Assembly: GCA_033964015.1 (NCBI GenBank)
Contig: CM066912.1
Location: forward strand, 16,589,399-16,653,398
DNA from: Scolanthus callimorphus
Taxonomy: Eukaryota; Cnidaria; Anthozoa; Actiniaria; Edwardsiidae
DNA length: 64,000 nucleotides
Direction: 5' to 3'
Shown here: one piece after another, positions 29,870 to 41,510 of the stretch
Numbering within the stretch: position 1 is the first letter of the stretch
Layout of the letters: every line of letters begins with the position of its first letter
Program-made: the position numbers and the translations under genes
Notes under the pieces: generated by a model
Told to the model about the DNA's origin: nothing
The model's input: the letters and a program-made list of their open reading frames with translations, nothing else
Databases searched by the model: none

Positions 29870-30509
29870 AGCGGAACTCCAATGTTTATACCTCTTACAG
29901 AACGACTAATTCTTATACAATGCAATAATATCATAGCAAATTTCTGACAATAATTGCCCTATTTCACTATGACGTCATAACAAAACACTCTATTGTTTTT
30001 GCGCTATGAGTCATGGTCGCCAGAGGGGGCAGCAGCATTTAGAAATGATCAAAACTAGACTATAATGGACTATAATTGACAAGCCAGTTGGCTAAGGCAA
30101 GTAACGTTTCTGTGCTACTTGTCCTGATGGGACTAGTGATCAAAAAAGTCAAGGTCGAGCACTCACTCATATCAGTTGGGTGGGGGTGCTTGTTGGACAA
30201 ATAGAATTTGAAGAGCTGTGTATTGTGGACATATTTTAACCCCAGAGAAACATAACTTCCCATTACAGAATCCTAGAAATCTGGCAAAACCTAAACATCT
30301 GAAGATTTTTTTTTCCTTGGAAAGAGTTGCTTAATAATACTGAGTTTCTTAACTACCCCTAACAGAATCCTAGTCAGAAAAGTCAGAAAAAAAACCCTTA
30401 ATAATCTGTACTGTCAGTAGTATAAAAATCATAATCATAATCGTGTTTCCAAAAAATATCCTTACCCCCTCTATGCAATTTTCAAAGAAAAAAACAGTAT
30501 TTGTATGGA

Positions 30510-30720
30510 AAAGATCAGGTAAATTGACTGCATTTCCAATCCCTTCGTAGGAGGGTATGGATAATATGGAACCAGACATTTCCAGAAAATATCCCCCCAC
30601 AAAGAAGGGTGTTGAGAGGAGACCCCCTCCCCTCATCCCTCCAAAGAAAGTAAATTGACTCCCCACCCTCACCCCTCTGGGATTTCCAATGTCCTTCCAT
30701 GACCTACGGATGGAAAACGG
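30510..30720. repeat. Dispersed repeat related to 62810-62995
   Basis: Shares TTTCCAGAAAATA(T/C)CCCCCC and ACCCCTCTGG(G/A)ATTTCC blocks with the later copy. No coding. Confidence 0.55.
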
Positions 30721-31200
30721 GAGAAAAAGCAGGTCATTCAAGGTGTTAGAAAAAAAATAAAGAACTGAAATGGAAGAGCAATTTTATCCTACCCAACTAT
30801 ATAATTTTATCCTACCCAACTATATGAACTCTTCCATACCACAGAAATCAAAACCAAAATCAATTTATGTCAAATGGCCCCCCTTGGATGCATCACAAGA
30901 ATAATTTTACTAAAATTAATAGAAAATAATCCGAAAACATAGCAAAATTCTGTATGGGTGACCAAAACAGAACAAGAAGAACTACTTTGCAAAATCACTC
31001 CATCATGACAAGCCTTCGAACCCCCTCTTTGAACAAATAAGTGAAATTAAACAATCAAAATTGGCAAAAATAATGTACTTTTTTATATTTATTGGAGTTT
31101 TGCCAATGTAAATCATTATTATTTCTTACTTTGCAAAATCACTCCATCATGACAAGGCAGTGAGCAATGGTTTAATTCCAGTTTTAAGCCTTGTTCTGGT

Positions 31201-31641
31201 AGGGAGCAATCATTATTTATGCCAGGGGGTGGGCTGGCAAGATTTTTCATTCAGCCCCCAAAAAACTTGACCCCCCTCAAAGTATCAATAAAAAACTCAA
31301 AACCCCTTTAGGCAATATTTATAATAATCATGATAGCCCCCTCCCCCCTTTAGATGAGGAAGAAGAAATGTTGCGACATCTAGATACCAAGTAGACAACA
31401 ACCAGTATTTTTAAGACATTTTCCTGATGCGTGCATAAACAGTTTGTTGTAATTTTACAGGTGTGTAACCTCTTGTATCCATATATTAAATTAACGTCGT
31501 TGCTGCCATAAAACGTAGATGAATCCTCACACTTGTTTTTATATTTTCTGGTGACCCTCTACTTGAACGTGCCAAATTTAACATGGTCCCCCTTAATAAT
31601 TGCCAGCCCACCCCCTGGCATAAATAATGAATGCTCCCTTA
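31201..31641. mobile_element. MITE with 40-bp inverted ends
   Basis: AGGGAGCAATCATTATTTAT plus GCCAGGGGGTGGGCTGGCAA at the left is matched in inverse at 31602-31640 with one or two differences. The end word resembles that of the Harbinger-like element at 35323 (GGCTGCATTCATTATGTAT). Interior non-coding. Confidence 0.8.
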
Positions 31642-34600
31642 AAGTAAAAGTAAACGAAAAACTACCAACAGAAAAATGAGCATAGCCCCCTTACCCACTA
31701 TAGGTGAGATCCTGCTTTGGAATAACATATCAAAATAGTTCCCTTGAAAAAGTGTCGACTTTTTCCAACTTCCTTATAAGGAAATATCTGCATACCATAT
31801 TTGGAATTCCAGTAAGTTTTTCAATATTTCTATTGACCTAGAAAACTTAAAACTCAACCAGAACTCAGATACACTCGAGAAAGGATGATATGCACATTTT
31901 CCCGAGGGAGGGAGAGGGGGGGGGGGGGGGGACTTTCAATATTTTAAACGGGGATGCTCGTCGGGAAAATTGATTTTGACCCTAAGGGATGGCAAAATGG
32001 GTGTGGTAAACAGCAAATTTACCCCTAAAAGAAAGCAAATTTGGCGTGGCGACCGCCGAATTTACCCCTAAAAGATAGCAAATTTGGCAGGTCAAAATAA
32101 ATAAAAGCGAAATTTTATTTTAGGGTTTTCAACCAAGTTTCCTTTGTAAATATCGGTTCTGGTGTCAGTACCAATATATTTCTGGGCAAGGATTGGTCTG
32201 AGACTCCCCGTAGGGATAGGTCTGATTTTAAACACCCCTCGGATAGCATGTCTGTCAATTTTATACCCTAAGGGATAGGACGAGCACCCCTGTCTGAAAA
32301 TATGGGGAGTCCCCCCCGGGCACATCTTCCACTGTGTTTTTCATGGTAAAGAACCTGGAAACAAGGCAGACAACACACCAGAGGAAGCTTGGTTCGATGT
32401 CTAAAAAGGAGGCATGTTTGAATCACAATACTGATAAAGTACAAATTCATGGTCTAGTTAAAAGTATGTACGTACAAATAATCACAAATTGTTTTGAAAT
32501 TGTGCTTTTTTGCACTTGGGATTTCATAATTATGCGAACACCAAAAAGGAAAGAGTTTGAGTAGGCTATACTTTTAAGTTGATGTGTTGCATTCATTTTT
32601 TTTGTTACAAGATTGAAAAAATACTTATGGAAAGGTGGTATGTTTATATGAACCAAGCCACATTCCAGGGTTTTTTCACAGTGCTTACTGCAAATGGAGT
32701 CTAGAGTTACAGGATGGGTTAGCTGATGCCCTGGAAAAAGTCTTGGCTACCTTCTTGCACCTTGTGTTGCAATTCATGTGTGAACCAGCCCTAGGATCAG
32801 CACCTGAGAACTGAAAAAAAATCAAAGTCAAACGGGACACCTACAGCTAAGTAGCCTAGTCAGTAAAAGAAATTTACAGGCTTGGAGGGTTGGATCATCA
32901 AATACCATAACTGATACCTTAAAGTACCTTTAAAGTCCTTGAAACAGCATTTAAAATTCCACAGAAAATTTAGAATGTGGTGACAAATCTTAACCTAAGT
33001 CTGAATTCTAAGATTCCAGACCTCTAGCAAGAAAATCAGAAAATCATTCATTTCATGGAATCTCTAAGACAAGGGACGTCAACCCAGGGACATAAAAAAT
33101 CTGGAGATTGTCTTGAAATGGCTAAATTTCCTGAAATATTCCCGGGAGAAATACAGTAAATGTATGGCAGTCATCTTGAAGTTGTGCTGGGAAACGAAGG
33201 GAAAACTCTTGAGACGCCTGGCAAAACCGGGAGAGTTGACATTCCTGTAAGACCCATGCAAGAAAAAAGAAAGATGATAGTATCTTCTGCATAATAGCAA
33301 ATTCCAGGTAGAAGTAAATAAGAAAATGTGCACAAGCGTTCCTCCCTGCCCCTTTGGAGTCAGATTGGTTGTTTGGTTTTACCCTGGGGTAATGTGCAAA
33401 ATGTCCATCAGGGGTAATCTGCTTGCAGGGAAAAAAGTCCTGACCCAAATGATTTTTTTTATTGTCCGTAGGCAGGGTTTGTTTCTTTAGAATTAGCTGT
33501 TTCTTTAGAATTAGCTTGTAGAAATGAGATTTACAAACTAAATCGGCATAAAAAATAAACAGTGAATAAAAGCGTCTTGGCCAACTGAAAGACAAACGTG
33601 TTTCCACTGTTTTAAAGTATTTACTGTTGTAATAACATTTTTTCTCAACAGAGATGACAGGCCGAGACATTTTCTTTATTTGAAGGCAGCTTGTTAGGAA
33701 AATGTGAGTGATTTTTCTCCCACGCTCTATAGATGCAAAGTTAGCTTGTAGGCATTTCGAACTGTGGAAAATCAGCAACTGAGGAAAACCAGCAAATGTC
33801 CAGGGGTTGGGGGGATTTTTTTATTGCCAAAGCCTGTTGTGCCTGGGAACTTTGTTATGCATGTCATCAGATAAAATCAAGAAAATCCCTTGCATTTTCT
33901 AGCAAACTGCCTAATAAAAAAAATATCTTAGCCTGATCTCTGTTGACAAAAAATGACATTACCAGAGGATTAAAAGAGTGTAAAATTCTTTTGTCTTTCA
34001 GCTGGCTGTGATGCTGGCCACCAACTTTAAGCTTTATTATCATGATACAATGTTACAGTCAATCATTATTTATTTCTGTTTATGATTTCAAGCCAAATGC
34101 ACACCCCTTTTCAGCAAAAAAGTTTTCACCAACACACAGTCTCATCCACAAAGCTAAGCTTCAAATTCAATGAGTTAATTGAATCTAATTTCCAGTAGTC
34201 AAATTAAAGAGAGTTGCTGAATGAATCACAGGGGACTGAAACACGATTCCAATGTGTATTTACAATTATCTTATGCAAGCACAAGGGATATCAAGTATAT
34301 TAGATAGAGTAGTTTAAATAGGATATCCTAGCGATTCATGTGTTGCATTTTCAATGGAGAACAAGCAAAGAGATCAGTAAAGCACTCAACTTTGGAACTA
34401 ACTTACTTTAAAACTCACCTGAATATCGTATCTTTTCTTCTTGAAGAAATCTTGATGCCAAAGCATTTCTGTCGTTAGAAACTTAGTTATTCAGCTCCAA
34501 TTGGCTCCAAGGATGTCCTTGAGAAGCGAGTCGTACATTGTTCTTTCCATGTACAAATGTTGAGACTGCAAAGGCTGGCTAAATTCCGTGAGCATTCCGT

Positions 34601-35153
34601 GTCTATGCCAATTAAATTTATTCCGTGCTTGAGCTGTAACAAAGCTACAAATTATTTTCCTTGTTTTTGTATTATCTAGAATGATTCATAGCTTGATTTT
34701 ATAAACCTCTTAACTTAATTTCTTTCTGTTATGATCCGGCTGAATAAACCACTTTATCGATTACTCATCCTTCCCTGATCCCAGTCCATTCTGCCAGCAA
34801 CCAAAGACAGGTAACCCAAAGGCTTCATGTATCTTTTCCGAACATCCCCGAAAGTTCTTTCAAAGTTTTGTGGCCAATAACAATGATACAAGCTACAAGA
34901 AACTGCAGATGGCGGACGAAATCTTGACTTGCACAAGGGCCGCCGGCCAAAAAGTGAATATCGTAACCCATGGCAACAGACCGTGTACGCACTCAGAAAT
35001 AAGCCGACGGTACACCAGCGGCTGTCCAACGGAAAATACAACCACTCGAATACAACTCGATGGGTTACTTTATTTTTTATTTATTTTTTTTATTTTTTTT
35101 TATTTTATTTTATTTTCACACATTAGCCTATGGGGCTCCACAGGAGTTCCGCT

Positions 35154-35322
35154 ATTAAATAAATAATAAAATTTGTTACCTGGAATAGCAACAGTTACAC
35201 GTCCATTAACAGCATCTTTGCTACTTAAAATTTTATTATGATCGGCATCTGGAAACATTTCTGTAATTATTTCCCAAGACTCTTGCCGAACCTCAGCTAG
35301 CGTTTGCCGTTCTTGGGAATTA
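35154..35322 (-). pseudogene. Virus-like gene, middle part
   Basis: The frame reads NSQERQTLAEVRQESWEI ... VNGRVTVAIPGNKFYYLFN between the Harbinger-like MITE on the right and the candidate 5.3-kb insertion on the left. Confidence 0.5.
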
Positions 35323-36116
35323 GGCTGCATTCATTATGTATACTATGGGGGGGGGGGGGGGGGGCAGAGGATTTTGAGGGGGGATCTCAAAATTTTGGAA
35401 CTGGAAAAGGGGGGATGTCAAGTTTGTTTCATAACATGAAGGGGGGATGCATATTTTTGTTGAGGTATTATATATATTTAAGACAAGGAAGGTTGTGCAG
35501 TTTGATAATGAAGGAAGGCTCAATTGTTGAACACCGAGTTTGGACCACCTGAAGAAATATCACTTGCACTACTATTCTTGTGTATTTACCCTCTTTCAAC
35601 TGATATGTTGATATTGTAAAAAGGCCTTCTTGTTTTACCACTGCTCGACGTCCTCTTCAGTGACTTTTGTCTGCCAGACAAAAACGCCTCTGGACTTTTG
35701 ATTAATAGTCTTGTAGCTTCATTGTCAAAATTGCGGCGCGCTTCGCGCGCACAACTAAAAACAAACAAACCAAACAAGCAAATAAAAATAAATGATACTC
35801 AGTCTATGTAGTAAGGTTCCAATCGAGGAGCGCACCAGATCACTCGGTAGAAAGTCATTACACACAGCCAAGGGTACACAGCCACCTAGGATTTTTATTT
35901 GCATCTTTACGCGTTGCATTTTTTTATCATTGAGCCTTGTTCTGCATCTTTTGAAAAAATGTTATTGACGCGACCGGGCGGGGGGGGGGGGGGGGGGGGG
36001 GGGATTGTTTTTTCCTTTTGACCAAGAGGGGGGATTCATAAAAAATATGTTGTGCCTTGGGGGGATCTAAAAAAAATCCTCTGCCCCTCCCTGTATTATA
36101 CATAATGAATGCAGCC
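35323..36116. mobile_element. Harbinger-like MITE with poly-G, TTA target duplication
   Basis: TIR GGCTGCATTCATTATGTATA at 35323 and its inverse ending at 36116. TTA occurs on both outer sides (35320-35322, 36117-36119), as in PIF/Harbinger elements. Subterminal inverted blocks (GGCAGAGGATTTT) and G runs of 18 and more bases lie inside. It splits a virus-like gene. The hairpin word GCGCGCTTCGCGCGC occurs near 35737. Confidence 0.8.
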
Positions 36117-36511
36117 TTATATCCTAGAATTTCTTTTAATGTTGGTGGTATGTCATTGTTAGGTGTTCCATCACCGTTGAAAACGAGATAATTTTTTGAA
36201 CCGCGAATATTTAACCTAAAAGTAGGTCTATCAAATTCATCCAACCCACCTGTAATTTTACCTTTTTTTACATTGGGGTATTCATCTGTTATTAGTAACC
36301 AAGCAGTATTTGTCATGTCTTCTTTTGTTATTTGGGAGCCTTACCGTGTTCACATCTATAAACGATGTTTTACCTGTTTTATGACCTACTGTAGGTCTAA
36401 TGCAGGGTATTTAGTTGTTGTTATACTAGGAAACTCACGCATTGGTATTTCCTCGCCACCAGTAGCACCAGCATCACCATCATCAATCAACGGGATTTTC
36501 TCATAATCCAT
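36117..36511 (-). pseudogene. Virus-like gene, N-terminal part
   Basis: ATG at 36511 opens MDYEKIPLIDDGDAGATG, rich in acidic residues, meets a stop near 36388, and a second frame resumes (TAWLLITDEYPNVKKGK, FRLNIRGSKNYLVFNGDG) up to the MITE. Together with 35154-35322 and 29280-29869 it forms one gene of roughly 380 codons with a coiled coil and a C-terminal membrane anchor. Function unknown; one or more frameshifts and two insertions. Confidence 0.5.
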
Positions 36512-36540
36512 GTTATATGATTTTTAATATGGGTAAATGT

Positions 36541-37045
36541 TTATATAATTCTGTGAAAATATTTCTTATGATTCCGTAGTGTTACCCTTGTTATGAATTT
36601 CCGTTTACAGAACTTGCATTTAATACGAACATCACGCATGTAGTCGTTTATCTCCTTGATAAGTAAATCATAATCGTTGGAAACAATACACTTATAACCA
36701 TTCTCCTCATATTGTTCTAAGAGGTCTGTCTGCTCATCAGATATAAGACCATTACCCTGCGGAGTCTTAAATTCGATACAACACATATCATTGTTTGTGA
36801 CAATTTTGGATGATTAAATCAGGCTGACCTTTCATATATCCCTTTCGATAGGATGCTATGCGTTTGGCTGACGTATCTTGGTTCTCTCCTTTTCCTGCTG
36901 TTATCATAGCGTTTGGATAAAACTGTTTGATAAACTCTACAACTTTGGTATGCAGATCATATTCATCCTCAATTTTGAATGTTAGCGTCTTAGGGTTGTT
37001 AAACATCCTATAATATCCATATTTTCTAATAGAAGGGAGTACCAC
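36541..37045 (-). pseudogene. BRO-N/VRR-NUC nuclease gene, nuclease part
   Basis: Right at the BEL-2 boundary the frame reads VLPSIRKYGYYR, the end of a BRO-N domain. VRR-NUC-type nuclease motifs follow: KVVEFIKQFYPNAMI, KGQPDLII, then after a 1-base frameshift near 36785 EFKTPQGNG and ISDEQTDLLEQ. The C-terminus is a C2H2 finger (CKFCKRKFITRVTLRNHKKYFH). VRR-NUC proteins cut branched or free-ended DNA. The N-terminal half lies 9 kb away at 46225-46548. Confidence 0.75.
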
Positions 37046-37426
37046 TGTTAGACCCATAGTGCATATTTTGTTAAGCCGCCAAGTGTTTATTTTATCTATT
37101 GGAAAAAGACCAAAAATATTTTAATTTATGCAAAGTTGAAAGTATTGAAGAAAATTTGAATTGCTTGAGAGAAGAAAGAGGGCAGAAGATAACGGTTGAA
37201 TGTTGGGCTTTGCCGAGAGTGAAGTTCATAAGTGAAGTCGAAGTCGCCAATGTCTTGTAAGTATAGTGTCAGTTTGAGTTTGTACAAAGGAATTTTATTG
37301 TAAAGTATTTTTATGTTTATGTCCTAGTGAATCGTTACGTTACGTTACGTTTATAGAGAGAAAATAAAACGACGAATACATTACATGGCGGCGGTTTAAG
37401 TATCTTATAAGTAGTTGGACGCTACA
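37046..37426 (+). repeat. BEL-2 5' LTR
   Basis: 381 bp direct repeat of 45844-46224. It contains three CGTTA repeats and an AATAAAA signal near 37365. Confidence 0.97.
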
Positions 37427-37439
37427 TCATTCAAAGACT

Positions 37440-39328
37440 CCCCTGCGAAATGGATTCCAAGCTTTTTGGAAAACAGTTAAATTGAATGGAATTCCATCGA
37501 ATTCAACTGTTTTCTAAAGGATTCCAAAATGCGTTTTTAAACGCCTATTTCTGTCAGGGAAAGACTTCTGGAATTCCCTTGAATTCAATGCAATTCCAGA
37601 AGGATGCTTAAGGGAAGGTGTCAAATGTTTGGAAAATAATGGAATATAGTTGAACTCTCGGCTTAATTAACAGACTAATCACAGTTCCAGCAAATTCCAA
37701 ACAATTCCAAACTAATTTTGACAGCTCGAAACATAATGCAGACTCAACAACCAAAGAATGCAATGTTTGGCGGTTGAAAACACGCAACACAAAGGCGGGC
37801 TCAAAAGAGGTATGGAGAGTTTAGGAAGTTCACATTCGTTCATTAGACCTTATCATGGGATTGTTCAACGTGGGAATATATCCTGTATATTACAGGTAAG
37901 TAAAGAGAGCACGTACCTTATCAATGGATTGAACATGTTGAGTGTAAACGGATTTCTAAGGCTGCTCAGACTAGCTGACGGGCGCAGCCGTTTAATATGT
38001 ATTATACCTCGAGTTTTGAACAGCTTTAAGCCTGGTTTGAACGATTTCTAATCTTACAGAACTCTTAAAATGCTAGCATATCATATTTTACACGCTTTTG
38101 GTATTGATATTTAGTTTGGAGAGTATATTTGGGGCTCCGAGTTGATGTATTTTGGCTGTGCTAATTCTACAGAGGTGCACCACATGACTTAACGGGCGCT
38201 AGTCGTTATAATCTTGTGTTACGGCGGCGTAAACATTTTAAGCGACGAACTATATGAACTGGTGCTTTCCCTACAGCAATGTTTGCATTCTAATCTAAAC
38301 CTCGGGTCTCGGTGGCTCGACATTCTCGGATTATTTACCATTCGTTAAGTTGGCATCTGGCCCCTCACTTTCGTGTCATCCCGTGCGAGGGTCGATCTGG
38401 TCGTTCAATCGTTCAACGCGAATAGTACAAATAGCAAGTAATAGTATTTCTTCGTCTAAATGCTACTTTATACCATAATATTTCAATGCTTTTCGGATAG
38501 GTGTGTTGGATATTCCAGCGGAGTTAAATATCTTTTCATTCGAACGTGTAGGTTTTTTGCGTGAGTAGAATATTAACAGCTAATATGGATTAAGTTACTG
38601 CGGTGTTAATATTAACTCAAACATAAACACTTATATTATGTTATAGCTAAAGAGAAAGTCGGCTTAGAGTAGGCAGGCTGTAGCAACAGTTAGGATAATT
38701 TAACACCAGACAATTTAGGAACAAATGTATTTTTGTCAACATGGCCTTTCTTTCATACAATTGTGTTTTTTTCTTAAATGTGTAGCGGGAAAAGGCGTTG
38801 TGATGTGCACACGGCATATTTCTCATCCAAAACGGACTAATTGGCCTTGCGGAGGAATTGCTAGGGCAAGTTCTATTAAAATTATACAAAATGAAATGTA
38901 AATTTACGTATATAATATAGGTTTTATACCATAAGTAAATGCATCGGAATTAGAAGGCATGTTTTCCGAAAGATTCTATTAATTTCAAATATATTCCATT
39001 AATTTCCAATAGATTCCAATGAAGTTCAAATAAATTCCAAAAGATTCTATTAAATTGCAAGAGAAATGAGACAGTTAACGCCAGACAATTTCGTGTATTT
39101 CAATTCCATTGAATTCAATGGAATTCTACGGATATTTCCAAGCTCTAAAACGATGCTTGGAATTCCAAGGAATTCCATGGAATTCTATGTTCGAATTTAC
39201 CATGAAAATTAACACCTTCATTCCATGGAATTCCATGGAATTTCCATGGAATTTCATGGAACTATTCCATGGAATTCCTTTCAATTTCCATGGAAATCCA
39301 TGAAATTCTAATGGATGTTTCGCAGGGG
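37440..39328. mobile_element. 1.9-kb insertion with CCCCTGCGAAA ends and GGAATTCC palindromes
   Basis: CCCCTGCGAAA (37440-37450) and its inverse (39318-39328) bound an AT-rich non-coding segment in the BEL-2 leader. Its right part (about 39100-39310) is made of GGAATTCCATGGAATTCC-type palindromes and its left part of GATTCCA/GAATTCC words. No target duplication was seen and no protein. Confidence 0.55.
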
Positions 39329-39332
39329 CGTT

Positions 39333-41510
39333 ATGTCTACCGGGGAAGCCGGGACAGATACTGAAGCTCCTGGAAATGTTGAAGAAGAAGAGCCTATCCC
39401 GGAGTGGATGCAATTGATGAGGAGAATTTAAAGAGACTTAGAAGAAGTCGTGCTGGACATTTGGGAGATTTGTCGAAGAAATTTAAAGCATTGCAAGAGG
39501 TGTTCTCGGCAACTTCAGATGGGACAGCCATAGAAGAACTGGTCGATAAGTACAATGAAGCGTTTCATAAGTTCGTGGTTGCACACGAGAAGTGCATGGA
39601 TCTTGAAAAGGACGATGAGAGGCGGGAGCTGTTGGACTCAGTCTATGAGAGTCAGAGGGATTTAAAATGGACAATGGAGCAGCGCTTGGAGCGTCGTAAG
39701 GCGGAAAAATCAAGTGCCGGAACAGCGGAAAGGGCTACTAAGAGTTCAACAAAGCAGAGTTCTTCGAAGAGTTCTTCCAGAAGTAGCAGTTCTCGTAAGG
39801 CACGGAAGCAGCTGGAAAGGGCCAGAATTGATTTGCGGGAACTAGAGGAGAAACATAGGATGCAACGCATTTTCGAACTAGAAGAAACGGAAGAAGAGGG
39901 GCGACGAAGGGATAGACAAGCTGAATTTGGACGGAACCTTGAACGGTTAGAACCTGAATCTACCCTACGTAAGGCACAAGTTGATTTGATGTTTGAGGAA
40001 AATGCGTCGCAAGGAAGTATAAGGTCAGACCATTACATTTATTTAGATGATAAGCCCGTTTCTCGTACAAGTCGAACTCCGATGGTAGGCCGACAGGATA
40101 CCTCTAAATCAGTTGATAGACGGCCGATTGTTTCGGGCGTAGAGAAATCGGAGGTTCGTAATCAAAATGAGTTTTCTGAGGAAGCCGATGTTATGAAGTT
40201 TAGACCGGATGTTATGAAGTCCGATCAACCGGATGTTATGAAGTTTAAATCGGATGTTATGAAGTCCGATGAACCGGATGTTATGGAGTTTAAACCGGAT
40301 GTTATGAAGTATAAACCGGATGTTATGAAGTTTGAACCGGATGTTATGAAATCTGATGAACCGGATGCAATTAAATTTAAACCTGACGTTATGAAGTCTG
40401 AGGAACCGGATATGATAAAGTTTAAACCGGATATTATGACGTTTCAGAACCCGGAAATGCCTAGATTTAAACCCAAGGTGCATATTTCTGAGAAGTCAGT
40501 TATTTGTAAAGAGAACGTGCTTTCTAAAACGGAAGTTGAACATTCGTCCGCGGAGGTCGAAAATCAAGGAAAGGTTTTGGGTTCGAAATAGCTGATGCAA
40601 TTCGCCAAGGACCGTCTTTGCCTAGAATAGAGCCTATGAAATTCAGCGGAGACTCCCTAGACTTTGCATCTTTTGAGACAAATTTCCGCGAAACTGTAGA
40701 GAAACAAGTCAAGGATGATTCCCAGCGATTTACTTATTTAATGGCGCAATGTACAGGAAAAGCTAGGGAAGCAATTCGAGGTTGTGCAACTTTGCCATCT
40801 GGCTCAAAATACGCTGAAGCATGGTTAATTCTAAGGCGAAATGTTGGACAGAATTTTATGGTAACTGATGCTTGTATTAAACGATTACAAGATATGCTTC
40901 TCAGAAAGGCTGACGGAAACTCGCTTCTAGAGTTCGCAAGGAAACTTGAAGATACGGGTAGAATTTTAAAAAACATGGGAGAGGGTTATTACCGACGTTT
41001 GTACAATGAAGAAACAATCATATTACTGATGAAGAAATTGCCCGAAGAATCACAAAAGCGAAAGTGGGCGGATAAAGCGGGGGATATCATTTTGAGTAAA
41101 GGTTATGTTGAGTACTCAGACTTTGTTTCGTTTATACGCAAGATACGACAGCGTACAAACAATCGTTTTGGCAAAGAATTGAAACTGACAGCATCGTTTT
41201 CAGGCAGCGGTCAGCAACAAAAAGCGGGAGCTCAGCAGCAGTCAAAAGCGGTCGGTAAGGTGACTACTTTGGCAACTCAGAAGGAGTCACAGGATTCCAA
41301 AAGAAGTGACAACCGAGACAAGCGAAAGTGTCAAAAGTGTACAGAATTGCATCCGATTTGGCGTTGCAGAAAATTCAGAAATTCACCTTTGAAAGAGCGA
41401 TTAAGGGTCGTCAGAGATAATAAACTGTGTATACGTTGTTTGGGTGACGATCATTTTAGAGATTCTTGCAGGAGGAGTTCTTTTGCAAACAAGATGGTTG
41501 CGGAATGCCG
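39333..41510 (+). pseudogene. BEL-2 gag, frameshifted
   Basis: ATG at 39333 starts an acidic leader, shifts near 39410 to the frame 39404-40591 (coiled coil, then a peptide repeat at 40180-40445), and shifts again near 40585 into 40618-41510. The last part has the DUF1759 capsid region (PMKFSGDSLDFASFETNF, AREAIRGCA) and a knuckle-like cysteine cluster (CQKCTELHPIWRC, CIRCLGDDHFRDSC). At least two frameshifts. Confidence 0.85.
40180..40445 (+). repeat. In-frame peptide repeat (PDVMKF/S...) in BEL-2 gag
   Basis: About ten units of CCGGATGTTATGAAGT-type sequence encode PDVMK followed by FKS, SDE or similar 3-4 residue spacers, alternating units of 7 and 9 residues. All in one frame. Confidence 0.9.

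Larger units (their letters stand above)
29870..35153. mobile_element. Candidate 5.3-kb insertion bounded by AGCGGAACTCC
   Basis: AGCGGAACTCC at 29870-29880 and its exact inverse at 35143-35153 lie exactly where the virus gene stops and resumes (reading ...KFYYLFN at 35154 and ...CLNLYITKGN at 29869). The interior is AT-rich, with no recognisable protein, and holds a MITE (31201-31641) and dispersed repeats. It may be a non-autonomous DNA transposon or a composite. No clear target duplication. Confidence 0.45.

Noticed and set aside
34754..35041. 95-codon minus-strand frame as a host exon
   Set aside because: No recognisable domain or splice signals, and it lies in a repeat-rich insertion.
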